From Viola odorata (taxonomy: Eukaryota > Streptophyta > Magnoliopsida > Malpighiales > Violaceae), in NCBI GenBank assembly GCA_963691705.1, contig OY829537.1, forward strand, positions 76,343,352 through 76,407,351: a stretch of DNA of 64,000 nucleotides, read 5' to 3'. A program made the position numbers and the translations under genes. Below the pieces are notes generated by a model. It ran no database searches and was not told the origin of the DNA. It worked only from the letters and a program-made list of their open reading frames with translations. Positions 11,101-22,475 of this stretch are shown here, piece by piece. The number at the start of each line of letters is the position of its first letter. Within the stretch, counting starts at the first letter, position 1.

Positions 11101-11436
11101 TATATTAAGATGTATATTTAAATAACCAATTACAAGTGAAACCCTGAAGTATATATATATATGATAACAATGCATAGAGCACTACACACATCAGAACTGC
11201 ACAGATAGAGAAAAGCGAAAGCAAACTCTCTTTTCTATTAGATTTTGGCTCATTGGTGTGGATTCCAATATAGGGTACTTGTCTCATCAAGACAACATTT
11301 GTTGATTCGGTTCAAGCTCGAGTGGCCAAATCTCATTTGAAGATCAGAGTTTTGGTTTGTTTGTTTAACCGATTTCGTCTTCTTGGGTTAATTTTCTATT
11401 TTCAATCTTCCACTGCGATTTTGATCAAAACCTAAC
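11101..11436. other. Unassigned AT-rich stretch
   Basis: No gene seen. It ends TTTTGATCAAAACCTAACAG just before direct-repeat copy B, which looks like an element end, but no partner is visible. Confidence 0.4.
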
Positions 11437-11888
11437 AGGTATATATAATAAATATATAGTGATATTATTTTACACCAAATTATATCTTTGATAACAGACT
11501 TTTTTATACCTTCGATCAATTTGAGTAGGTTTCTTTACTATTTCGTGTAATGCGGATACATTATAGGTTACACTATATATTTCACAAATCCACATTACAT
11601 GACTATTATCCTATAACTACCATAAATGTTTCATTTCTCGAAAACAATTAATCCAAACTTTGTGTAATCTTAAAAATTTAATAATTACTTCATATCTAAC
11701 AGGCTTATGAGATGCTTTACTTGAAATCCATTGAATGCAGCTCAGTCCAACGACACAAATATATTGAAGTGGTATATATAATAATTGTTTTTTTATAGTA
11801 TTTTACACTAAATTATATCTTTACTAACATGATTCTCTATTAGTTCAAATAATGTGAATTACTCGCCAAATGCCTATAAGCTACTATA
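11437..11888. repeat. ~330-bp direct repeat, copies B and C in tandem
   Basis: Copy B spans 11437-11769 and copy C begins at 11770 with GGTATATATAATAATTG. Both share TTTTACAC.AAATTATATC with each other and less closely with copy A at 9035. Copy C is cut by the Mutator-like element at 11898. Non-coding. Confidence 0.6.
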
Positions 11889-12316
11889 AATAACGAAGGA
11901 GTAATAACCAAAAGGCCCCATGTACTATTTTTAAAACAGAAACCTCCCCTGGCTTTAAAAATTTAATTCTGCCTCCCCTGTACTAAGGGTCAATGACAAC
12001 AAGCATTTTTCTGTTAGCCAACCTAACAGACTGTCGAGTGCCACCCTTGACAGTCAGTTACACACACACGAAAACCATGTTGTTCCAGGTAATTAACATA
12101 TAAACTCATTTCCCTTTCCTTTCCACTTCTTAAATCTAAAAGCTTCCCAATTTATTTCCAAAAAAAAAACATTTCCTACTCGAATGAATGGTGGTTTCTT
12201 CTTTGATTTTCCGGATCCAGCCAATTACACTAAATAATAGGTTTAATTCCTTTTTTTTTTAAATAAAAACTACCAAGACAATGTTACAAAAAATAATGCT
12301 TCAACATTATTAATAC

Positions 12317-15300
12317 TGTCGCGCCCCGAAAATCAATAAAGAGAATTCGCGAGTGTACGACGAATCTGAGACCTTATGATGCTCGGCGTAAAAGGACGCC
12401 TCGCAACATGCAATGAAGTCGCCACCCTAATTTTGTCTCTAGGTTTGGGGAACCTAATCGTCATGGCATAAAAAGATAAAATAAATAAACTAACAAAAAA
12501 ACTAAAAACTAAAGGCACAAAAAAGGGTCTAAACCTAAGACAAAGGTTCGGGGTCGTATTATGGACTCGGGAAGGTGTTAGGCACCCGAGTCACATCCGA
12601 AAATGGTTACCGGTTGATAAGAGAGGTGTTTAAAAGATGTTTGATAAAAATGCGTTTTAAAAGGGGGTCCTCAGAGGAATCGTCACTTTAGTCTTTTCCA
12701 TGAACAGGACCGTTCAGGAATAATTAATCGTTGGACGGGATTACCGTTTTAAAAATCTTTTCGGACGGGGTTATCATTTTCAAGACCGATTGATTATTCC
12801 TGACCATAGCGTGATGGGACTGAATTTTCCGTAAGACTGAATGAGCGCCCTCGATTTCATCATCGGACCATGCATGATTAAATTAATTACTACGTGATTC
12901 TATCATGGATAGCTTAACAAAGTATAGATTAAATGAGAGGTTGTGAAATGATAAACTAATGTGGGATTGAAGCCACCAAATACATGCAGTCAATATAAGC
13001 GGAAATTTAAAATCAAATGAACATGGCATTTTAAGCAAGTCTTTTAAACAAGTTGTTCATGTGGGTTGATTTTAATTCTAGCAATTCTATATATCATGCA
13101 TACGATTAATATTTACGGAAAGCATTGAATAAATAAAAGGGAAAGAAAGGCGTACTTTCAAGCGAAGCTTTAAAATTTTAAACCTACAAAATGAGAGTGT
13201 TAGTGATAGCTCAAAAAATAAATAAGCAATTTATGAATGCGAGAATTTAAATAACAGTTGATATTTATTGAAAAATTAAGCAATGATTTTTACGAGTACG
13301 AAGATAAAATGGTGATTTGACACATACGAGAATTTAAATGATGACTTTAATAAGTGCAGGAAAGTTTAAATGGTGATAGTGCATGCGAGAAATTTATATG
13401 ATGACAGTTGATAAGTGCGAAAATTTAAATGATGATTTGATGCGTACGAAAATTTAAATGATGATTTGTCGAGTGCGAGAAAATTAAATGATGACGGTTG
13501 ATAAGTGCGAAAATTTAAATGATGATTTGATGCATACGAGAATTTAAATGTTGATTTTATGTATGTAGAAAAATTAATGATTTGCAGAAATATTAAACAG
13601 GTGATATTGGTAGAAAAATTAAACAATTGATCATTTGCAGGAAAATTAATGATTTGCAGAAAAATTAAACAGTTGGTGATTGCGAGGATTAAAACAGTTG
13701 ACGATTTGCAGAAAATTAAATAGTTGACGATTTGCAGAAAATTAAACTGCTGATGATTGCGAGAATTAAAATGCGACCGACCATATAGGCGGTAAATTAA
13801 ACGACTGAATTTAAATTGCAGAAAGTAAATTACGAAAAATTAAAGTGCGAAAAATAAAGTGCGGAGAATTAAATTGCGGAATTTTAAACAGTTGATATGT
13901 ATGAAATTTTAAAGCGACAGTACGAAACATACGAATATTTTACGAAAACGCGATCCGAGATCTCGGAAAGAATAAAAACGGGCTAGGCCCAATTTGAAAA
14001 ATAAAGGAAATGGGCCAGGAATGGTTCCTGGCCCAAGGAAATAAAAAAAGACCCATCACCTTTCCTTCTTCTCTTCCACGTGAATAGCCCAACATGGCAC
14101 TATTCACCGTCCCCTTCCTTTGGTCACCGGCGCCACTACCGGCGGCCAAGCTCCGGCCACCCGTGGCCAAAATAAAAAACCTCTAACGATTAGACAAATT
14201 AAAAGCATGTATTTAATCTATGGCATATATAGGAATTATTGGCATAAATATAAGCAATTGTTTTGATCAAAATGATACTAAATAAATTAAGGAAAGAAAG
14301 CGCGTGAAAGGAACGAAGGAATAGCTTGAAAAAGCTTACTGAAAATGCTTGAAACTAAGTGGTGACTATCGCTCAAGATGAGTAATCCGTCCGAGGGAGA
14401 AGAAGCAAGGCTTTGGTCGTGAATTCGTGTTGAAAATGGTTGAAGGCAGTGGCCTTTTATAGGCCAAGATCGCGTGTGGTGAGGACGAGGGTGTTGCGTG
14501 TGGAGGAGTTGTGACCGTCGTGCTGGCGGAGCTAGGGTGTCGAGGTGGCGAGACTAGGCTGCCGTGATGATGGTTGACGGGACAGGAAGCGACGGGAGCA
14601 AGCAGCTCGGTGGCTTGCTTCGCTGCTGCGTCACTTCCACGGTGCATGTGCACTATGCACACTTAATTCAAGGGCCGTTAATCTGGTTGACTTTCCTTGG
14701 TCAACCAGATCAACGGTGATGATCAATTCCCCCTTTAATTTTATTTAAATGGCCTCGAGCCATTTTCGTGAACAAACGTTCCGAATTTTCAAGCCGAAAG
14801 TGCCAACGCGTAGAGAAAAATAAGACGAGTTTAACAGTCTACAACGAATGAAGAAATTTTTTCGTTTAACATGTTTATTTTCTCGTTCGGAAACATGAAA
14901 TGTTCGGACGAAAAATAAATGACGTTATGACGAAAACTACGCGAAACGAAGTTGGTCGGTGTGAATGAAAAAAAGAGTGGGTAATAGTTGATGGAAAACA
15001 TAACGCGTTCGAGCTATTGTCCGAGCGAACTTACTCGGGTCCAATAAAAGCTCGAACAAAAATAATAATAAAATAAATAATAATGAAAAAAATGCTAAAA
15101 ATGTGAAAAAATACTAAAAATCCTAAATTTTATGCGATGACCTAAAATGAAAAAATAACTAGCAAATGACTAACGGATAATTAAAAATATGATTTTTAAG
15201 GCTGAAAATATTAATGATAATAATAATGAAAATACGTGATGAAAAATTTAAAATGCGATTTCGAACGCTGACGATGACAATGACGATGATAAAATACGAA

Positions 15301-15413
15301 GAGAATTTAAAAATACTAACGACAGTAAATTAATTAAAAACGACAATAAGTTAAGTGAAATAACGGAAATGATAAATTTAATTAAAAACGGCGTCAAAAT
15401 TCGGGTATCAACA
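12317..15413 (-). mobile_element. Solo LTR, 3,097 bp, with 5-bp TSD
   Basis: Begins TGTCGCGCCCCGAAAATC and ends TTCGGGTATCAACA. A perfect TSD, AATAC, lies at 12312-12316 and 15414-15418, and no internal region is present, so this is the product of recombination between two LTRs. The minus strand reads TGTTGATACCCG at its start and has TATAAAAGG near 14454-14462, so transcription runs leftward. The length suits a large Ty3/Gypsy element, but the lineage cannot be proved from an LTR. A second, partial copy is at 6482-9011. Confidence 0.85.
13200..13880. repeat. Degenerate tandem repeats inside the solo LTR
   Basis: Repeated short units of the type GCGAAAATTTAAATGATGAT with GTTGATAAGTGC or GATGCATACGAG spacers, about 30-60 bp apart and best preserved at 13320-13560. 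They lie in the R/U5 side of the minus-strand LTR. Confidence 0.7.
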
Positions 15414-16395
15414 AATACATAAACTTCACTTAGCCCAGAAAAATTAACTGTAACTACTTTTTATGAGGACATGAACAAAGAAAAACTAGCCATTAATTTA
15501 GAAAAAATAATGTAAAGGACAAAGAGTTTCAGATCATAATCATCATGTTACAGGAAATTCAACTATGAACACAGTTTGTTATAAATTAATCATAAAATTC
15601 CTTGAATCTTTTGCACCCAATCCTTGACTCTTCCTCTTCTGCAACTCTTGAAGTCGCTTGGCACCTCTACTGCAATCTTCTTCTTCCTCCTCTGTTTCTT
15701 CATCTTCTTCTTCTGCCTTTGACGTATAATAATAATCATGATCATCGTAAAAAAATAGATCTGGATCTATGCGGCGGTGCCCAGATCTGGATCTTCCGAT
15801 CATCGATCTCAACGCTTCTCTCACCCCCGCCGCACCTCCCTCAAATCCCTACTCATTTCCGGCGCTCCTTCCAGCTTCGGCTAGTATTTTGTCTCCCTCC
15901 GCCTCAGCACCTGAGACCCACAATTAAAAGGTGGGTTCCTTTACCATCCTCACCGTCGCATTTAACTCGTGGTGGAGGAATTTGGTTACAACCACATCTG
16001 ACTTGTGGTGGAGGAATCAAACTTTTATGTTGATAAAGTCGGGATGTTGTTTTCATTTGCAGAAAATAAGAGAGGAAGATAAAGGGTCGTTTGCAGAAAA
16101 TAAGAGAGGAAGATAAAGGGAAGGGAGCAAGGGAAAAAGGAAATAAAAAAGCATTGTTTTCGTTTGCAGAAAAGAAGAGATGAAGATGAAGGGAAGGGAA
16201 AAAGGAAAAAAGAAAATAAAAAAGTAATCGGCTGACAAAGGTAAGAATAAACGGTCTGTTAGATTGACTAACAGAAAATTGCTTGTTGTCGTTGATCTTT
16301 AGTACAGGAGGCGGAATTAATTTTTTAAAAATTAAGGGAGGTTTCTGTTTTAAAAATAGTACACGGGGCCTTTTAGCTATTACTCCAATAACAAA

Positions 16396-16918
16396 TTATC
16401 TTTATTAGGTTTTCTCATTAGTACATATTTAGAAAATTTAGAAAATATATGTTATTACCACACGAAATTGTAGTTTAACTAGTTATTGCAAACAATATTT
16501 ATGATGTAAAATAATGAGTTCGATTCAAATAATATAATGATAAATTGATAATATAACTATTTTATTAAAATAGTAAAATATATATACTCATTTGATATTT
16601 AAGTGATTAAGTTTTTTATAACATTTTCATAATAACCACCAAAAAATATTTAAATATTGTTAGAGGCGGAGGTCAAAAATTGAAAGAAAGCAAATTATTA
16701 AACAACAAAAATGTGAATACAAATGAAAAGGAGGATGAGCATGTTCAATTTCTCATTTGGGTGGAAAAGTACTAGATATATCACGAGATGGAAGGTATGA
16801 GTGGAAGGAGAATTGATGATTTAAAAAAGTGCATTGTAACACTGTTGACTTAACAATAAGCATGATGGACGGCTGTGATGTGGCTTCTACAGCATCCTCT
16901 TTCTAATAAAAAGTTAAT
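16396..16918. other. Intergenic, AT-rich
   Basis: No gene, repeat end or RNA gene seen between the Mutator-like element and the small foldback element upstream of the CCDC47-like gene. Confidence 0.5.
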
Positions 16919-16919
16919 G

Positions 16920-17060
16920 TATAAGAATCTAAACCATTTAATAAAATTAGACGGATAAAATTAAAAAATTAAAATTAATCAATAAAATTTAAGTAATTAA
17001 TTTAATTTAAAATTTTAATCTCATCCATTCAATTTTATTAAATAATTCAGATTCTTGTAA
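16920..17060. mobile_element. Small foldback (MITE-like) element upstream of host promoter
   Basis: An imperfect palindrome of about 140 bp: left arm AAGAATCTAAACCATTTAAT, right arm complementary (ATTTAATAATTCAGATTCTT in complement-matching order), with matching interiors and an AT-rich loop. Family and TSD are unclear. It ends only about 54 bp upstream of the TATA box of the CCDC47-like gene. Confidence 0.65.
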
Positions 17061-17113
17061 TTTCATGAAAAATTAGAGTATCTCAATCCACGGTATGAAT
17101 CTGCCATCCATTC

Positions 17114-17121
17114 TATAAATA
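17114..17121 (+). promoter_or_regulatory. TATA box of CCDC47-like gene
   Basis: TATAAATA inside CTATAAATACATCC, 77 bp upstream of the predicted start codon, the usual spacing for a plant core promoter with a short 5' leader. Confidence 0.65.
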
Positions 17122-17197
17122 CATCCACTCTTGCTCGCTCCACACCGGCGCTGGATCTTTTCCTCTCAGTCGCTCCACCCACCACAGTCCACACGAC

Positions 17198-20100
17198 ATG
17201 ACCCGACCCGTATTCCTCATTCCTTTCTCGTTCATCCTCATCGTCCTCCTCGCTCAATCTCACCTCTCCTTCTCCAACTCCCACTTCGAAGGGTTTGAAG
17301 ACGATGAATCCGATGCCGTACCCGACCCGCAACCCTCCTCCTTCAACCTTCCCCATCTCCACTTAACCCAGTCCTCTTCTTCTCCGCCGCCGGATGAAAC
17401 CCCAAATCCGGATCCTCCATCACCCTCTACTTCGAATCCCTCCAAGCCTACTTCCACTCTCGAGTACTGGGACGAAGATGAATTCGAAGGCATTCCCAAT
17501 CCTCCCATCGATCGCTCCAAAACTACCAACCCTGCCACTGAAAACAAAGACTCTGACAACACCGCTACAGACCCAGAAGATGCCGCGGATTCTACACCGA
17601 TTAAGAAGCAATCTTTCGCGGTAGAGATAGTTGCTGTTTCGTTCTTGATAATTTTCGCCATCAATTACTTCACAGGGAAGCGTGAGAACGAGAACCTAGC
17701 GTTGGCTTGGGCCGCAAAGTTTGCAGCGAAGGATTCAATCTTCGACAAGAACTTTAGCTTATTGGGTGTGGGAAAGAACGGGGAGGAAGATGCTCCCTTG
17801 TTGTTGAAAGAAAATCAGAACGTGTTTAAGTTTTATGCGAGTGGGAGGAGGTATTGCCAGGGGATGTTGGCGACCATGGAGTTGAAGAGCAGGCATGATT
17901 TGATATCTAGGCTGTACAATATGGTGGTGCCGTGCAAGGATGAGATAACTTTTGAAGTTTATATGAATGATGAGGCGATGGATCTCGTGATCTTTGCATT
18001 GGCCAGGAAAAAGGTGGCAAAAGGGATGCAGAAGGAATTGCGAGATTTGAATAGATTTGCTGTGGTAATGGGGCAAGGGTTGACTGGAAGAAAATGGGTG
18101 GCTGACGAGTTGGCGGTTGTTACCGAGAGTAAGGAAGTTGCTGGAGATCTGATAACGGAGACTGTACTTGAACAGGTTGGATTTCTTTTTCTTTTGTCTT
18201 ATGTTTTCTATCTGCAAGTTTTGGATTATTGTTTCATTGGCATCAGATATGGTCTCTTTGGAAAGAGTGTTTCCAGGTGTCGTTTAAGCCCCAAATATTA
18301 TCAAGCATTGTGATAAAATGGCACAGAAGTTCTGTTTATGACCTTGATGATGTCTTAGACTCAATTTAGAATGTGTCACTAATCTGTATTAGTTGGCTAT
18401 TTTTGTTCATGTGGTTGCATCTTGTTGATATAAGAGAGTCTGAGTTATTATTTTACTTGCTGTTTCTGTTAGAATATAATTTTAATTGCTTACTTATGCT
18501 TGACTGCAACATGGAGTATGTATATATATTGATGAATAATAACTGTGTTGTGCTGGCTTCAGTTGTGTTGCTGTTTGGTTTCACTTTCATTCTCATGATT
18601 TTAAATACTGTGGGCATCCTAAGAATAAAACCGCTATCCTGCAATGTGCAATTACTATAAGGTTTAAGTGCTGAGAACTGAATTTCATTTGTGCCAATTC
18701 ACATTTCTCTTGTACTAAGTTTGGCTCTTAAACAAGAGGAACTGAGATATATTTTAAAGCATTGCCTGATGAATGGCGATGTGCTTGTTCTGTATCTTGA
18801 TAATTGATTAGGATGTGATGTTTCTTGTTGGATTAATTAGTGGTCTAGAGTTTCATGTTTCCCATTAGTCGGATGTTATGATAGCATTTACTTTGGTGTT
18901 GCATTATACGTTTGTGTTGTTAAGCATCCTTGCATTGTGTTGGTTTCCTTTTGCATGTGGTTTGTCTTTCCACTATTTGTCATGTTGAGTTTGTACTTTT
19001 TTCTTGTCAATGTGTGGTATATTTCTTGCATTTTTTCTTTTTGAATAATTTAGGGCATGGTTATTCAATTATCAATATATCTGATTTTTTAGAAGTGACC
19101 ATTGATGTCATGAGGGACCACCTAGATCGCGAATCCTTTTATTGGATTGGTTGATAATTAACTGGATCTCTTTGAGACTATGATGTTTTTTGGATGATAT
19201 GATGTGAGCTTCTTTCTATTTCTGTTTTAATTATAATTTCATGTGCTATTTGGATATCCTAGGGCACAGCAGTTATTATATCAACTAAATAAGGGTTAGT
19301 ACTTTTACCTGCCTGCACTACAACAGTCTTGGACATTCGTGATCCATTATATGTCGCTTTGGCCATCTTTTTGGCTTTGTCCTGTTTGTTTGTTTTTTCA
19401 TATTTCCACCTGGCTCCTCATTTCTGCTCCATTTCTAGTACTCTTCTTTTATTATTTATTTATCTTAAATTCTTAATAATTGAAGTTTTAGGAGCCCTTG
19501 AACACATTTTGATGTGATGTAGAGTTTTTGTGGAGTAGAACTGATCAGTGTTCTTATTAGATAGATCCTACTTCTTTTCCTTTTTTCACCGACTATGGTA
19601 TCAAAGTCTATCCTGCTTCTCAGTTTATCATTCTGCATAATCATGTGAAGAATTGGGATTCTCTTTCTCCTTTTCCTTAAGCCTGTCAGGGTTCTTTTTG
19701 TGCAATGGTATAGGAGGTATTGGGGCATCTAGCACACTGATCTCTTTGCGTGAATGCTTTAGTTTGGAAAGAATTTATTGCTTAAAGTTGTATAGTTTAA
19801 CCAATTGGGAAGTTATTAGCCTTGGGAAACCTGATAGATGTTTGACTCTCATTCCATCTCTTGTGGCACTGGCAAAAAAAATGGTTTGTTTGACGACTGC
19901 TGTTTCATCTTTCAAAATATGCAGCCTCATCTGGAGTTCTGACTTCAGACTTCTTTAGCTTTCTAATATGAGTATTCCTAATATACAATTTAAAATCATT
20001 TTTTCTGTTGTCTAGTTATTTTCCCTTCATCACTTTTCAGTATTAGGTTCAAGCATGCATGATGTTGTTGACTTGTCTCTTTGGTGCATAAGAGTTAGCA

Positions 20101-20766
20101 CAGTGCTGTTTATAGGCATGATCTGTCCTTGAATGCCGGATAATTACATTGTTAAGTTTAATACATGAAAATGCGTGTTTATCAGCTGTACAAGTTTGAT
20201 CTCTGACATAATTTCCTTTGTCTATTTAATTTAAGCTGTGACCAACATTCTGCAGGTTTTCAGTGATAAAGCGATTGAGAAGTATGGCAAGGGTTTCATT
20301 TCATTGCATTTTTCTGATCAACACCCTGGCACACACAAGAAAATGCTTTTGTTTAAGTTTGCGCTCCCTGACATAAACAACATGGCTGATATGACTCGGT
20401 TGGTTGCTTTGGTGCCTTACTACATTGATCTAATCGGGCGTTACAAGCTGAGTTCACAGGTGGGTTGATATAAAATTGTTTCTTCTTTAATATCAGAAAA
20501 GGAGAGAGATCCTCAATGTTTTGTTATTACCACAGGCTCGATCCAAACCTGAGGCAGCAAGATCAAAAGCTGCCCAAGAGGCATACAAAGAACTTCAAAA
20601 TGCTAGGCAAGAAGCTTTGCAGAGAAAGAAGGCAGAGAGGAGAAAGCTGTTAGAGGAGGCTGAAGCAAAGCTCGGCGCAGAGGCCATTCGAAAGAAAGAA
20701 GTGAAAGAGCGTACACGTCAGATGAAGAAGGCTGCTCCAAAAGTTAAGATGACTCGTGCTCACTAG
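17198..20766 (+). CDS. CCDC47-like ER membrane protein (three exons, 470 aa)
   Basis: The exons are 17198-18175, 20256-20459 and 20536-20766. All junctions are phase 0 and GT-AG, giving 326 + 68 + 76 residues. The protein has an N-terminal signal peptide (about 1-26), a Pro/Ser/Asp-rich lumenal segment containing the conserved EYWDEDEFEG (89-98), one transmembrane helix (about 141-160), a cytosolic globular domain, and a Lys/Glu-rich helical C-terminus (about 395-470). This is the architecture of the CCDC47/DUF1682 family. In animals CCDC47 is an ER calcium-binding protein and part of the PAT complex, which chaperones multi-pass membrane proteins at the translocon; the plant role is inferred from homology. 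The start codon has a TATA box 77 bp upstream, and no other in-frame ATG precedes the signal peptide. The gene looks intact and is the only host gene recognised here; transposons flank it on both sides. Confidence 0.9.
18176..20255 (+). other. Intron 1 of the CCDC47-like gene (2,080 bp)
   Basis: Starts GTTGG after GAACAG and ends TTCTGCAG before GTTTTCAGTG. It is T-rich as plant introns are. No transposon ends or nested gene were recognised; ORFs inside it are chance reading frames. Intron 2 is only 76 bp (20460-20535). Confidence 0.85.
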
Positions 20767-21512
20767 CTCTTAAACTCCGTTACTTAACATTCTGGAACCT
20801 ACCTCAATATTAATTGTTCCCTTGAGAGTAAGGCATCTTAGTTGCAGTTCTACGCCTTCTGTAGGGTTTTGGATTTTAAGTTTTGATGCAGTTGAAACTT
20901 AATTTTTGTTTCCATAACATTGTTCATTGTCTTCAACATCTCCATGTTTGCGGGATTTGATTCGGATGTATACAAAATGGAACTCTTAGAAGCATGCAGT
21001 TTTACTTAAGAGGAGGTTTAATTAAGCATTCAGTAAACATAAGACTATGTATCTATGTAGCAATGCCCATCCCTTGGGAGAACAGGAGGAAAAAATGATT
21101 GTTTGCTCACCCGCTTAGAATTTTTGGCATACCTGCTGTAGTTAATAATGTACTACTACTGTGCTATGATTATGAATCATGAGCATTGGAGGATGCAATG
21201 TAGACACTTAGCAGCACACTCTACCGTTAATTTGGACACTCAACGCTAGATAAACCTTCCATATAATTTTACTGTTAAATGTAAATTTTTATTTTTTCCA
21301 ATCAAATGTATTTAATATCTATAAAAAATGAGGATGATAATAGTAAATAGTAATAGAAGAAAACTATAAATCCATTTGGAGGTGAAGAATTGTTCATTCA
21401 CTTTCAATGGATTGTTTGGTCGACAAATAAAGTTCTCTAGGGGTGATTAGTAACACATGAAAATGGAGTTCTGAGTTTTGCAGGGCAGTATTCAGAATTA
21501 GAGCCAAGAAAG
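20767..21512 (+). other. 3' UTR and downstream intergenic
   Basis: Follows the TAG stop of the CCDC47-like gene. T-rich sequence to about 21000 probably contains the 3' UTR and poly(A) site. Nothing else recognised. Confidence 0.5.
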
Positions 21513-21520
21513 GTACTAAT

Positions 21521-21942
21521 TAGGGGTGGCAATATGACACCGTCCATATAACCCGTCCGTCCGGGATATGGACAATATTTTGTCTTATTTAATAAACAGA
21601 CCGGGTCAGATTCGTTCAGCTATAAACATGGACAGACGGGACAAACCCGATGGGTTCCCGTCTGTTCATTTATTATTTAATTTTAAAAAATATATATTAT
21701 TTTTAAAAAAAATCAAAAATATATTATTTTTAAAAAAAAATTACTCTTATTTTTTAAAAAAAAAATTCAAATCTCAGAAAAAAATTATTATTGGACGGAA
21801 ACCCGTCCAAACCCGACTAATTTAGATGGACGGATTTGGTTCGTTCGTTTATTAAATGGATTTGGACTACTTTGTCCAACTTATTTATTGGACTAAATGA
21901 AATTGGTCCATGAACGTCCGTCCGTCCATTTTGTCACCGCTA
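21521..21942. mobile_element. hAT-type non-autonomous element, 422 bp
   Basis: Ends TAGGGGTGGCAATAT and (complement) TAGCGGTGACAAAAT. The 8-bp flanks GTACTAAT (21513-21520) and ATACTAAT (21943-21950) match at 7 of 8, the hAT TSD size. The inside is rich in GTCCGTCC on both sides with an AT-rich centre. No transposase. Confidence 0.7.
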
Positions 21943-21950
21943 ATACTAAT

Positions 21951-22467
21951 CACCCCTGCTTACAACTCCTACTTAGAACATAATCCACAGATCACGTCTT
22001 TCATTTGAAAACATAAATCAAAATTTATTTTCCAATTTTGAGTTTCCTTTCATTTTTATGTTCCTATTATGATTTATTTTGTTTTTTACAATATTTTCCG
22101 TTTTATTTAAATTTGTATTATCTTTAAACTTTTGTGCGTTTTTGGTATTTTTTTTTTAATCCCTTTTAGGTATTTTTCATTTTTAATCATTTTCTAGATT
22201 TTTTTTTTAAGTTCTAGATGTTTTTAAAAATTTTGGTTTTAAGTTTCAGAAGAAAATTTCAAAAATAAAATTCACATGTCGTACATGTGGCATATTATAT
22301 TGACAGATAACGACACATTATTAGGTCTATCAGGATGCAAGTTGTTCAAAAACCAGATTAATCAAGGTATCGCACCACATGAACTTGATTAGTAACGATT
22401 AGACCATATGAACCAAATTAAATAAAATTTCAAAGAAGAGAGACAAAAAAAAATGTCATTAGTCAAA
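21951..22467. other. Intergenic, T-rich
   Basis: No gene or element recognised. Confidence 0.4.
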
Positions 22468-22475
22468 TTTGAAGA

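Larger units (their letters stand above)
11898..16386. mobile_element. Mutator-like element carrying a solo LTR
   Basis: Left end GGAGTAATAACCAAAAGGCC; right end GGCCTTTTAGCTATTACTCC at 16386. It is the same family as 9214-10070. Flanks AATAACGAA (11889-11897) and AATAACAAA (16387-16395) form a 9-bp TSD with one mismatch. Subtracting the solo LTR and its TSD copy (12317-15418) leaves about 1.39 kb. The inside (12071-12311, 15419-16230) has no transposase; the ORF at 15602-16033 is low-complexity. Confidence 0.8.

Noticed and set aside
18373..19958. Small ORFs inside intron 1 of the CCDC47-like gene
   Set aside because: T-rich chance frames with Leu/Phe-rich translations, no conserved motif, and the intron has clean GT-AG borders.
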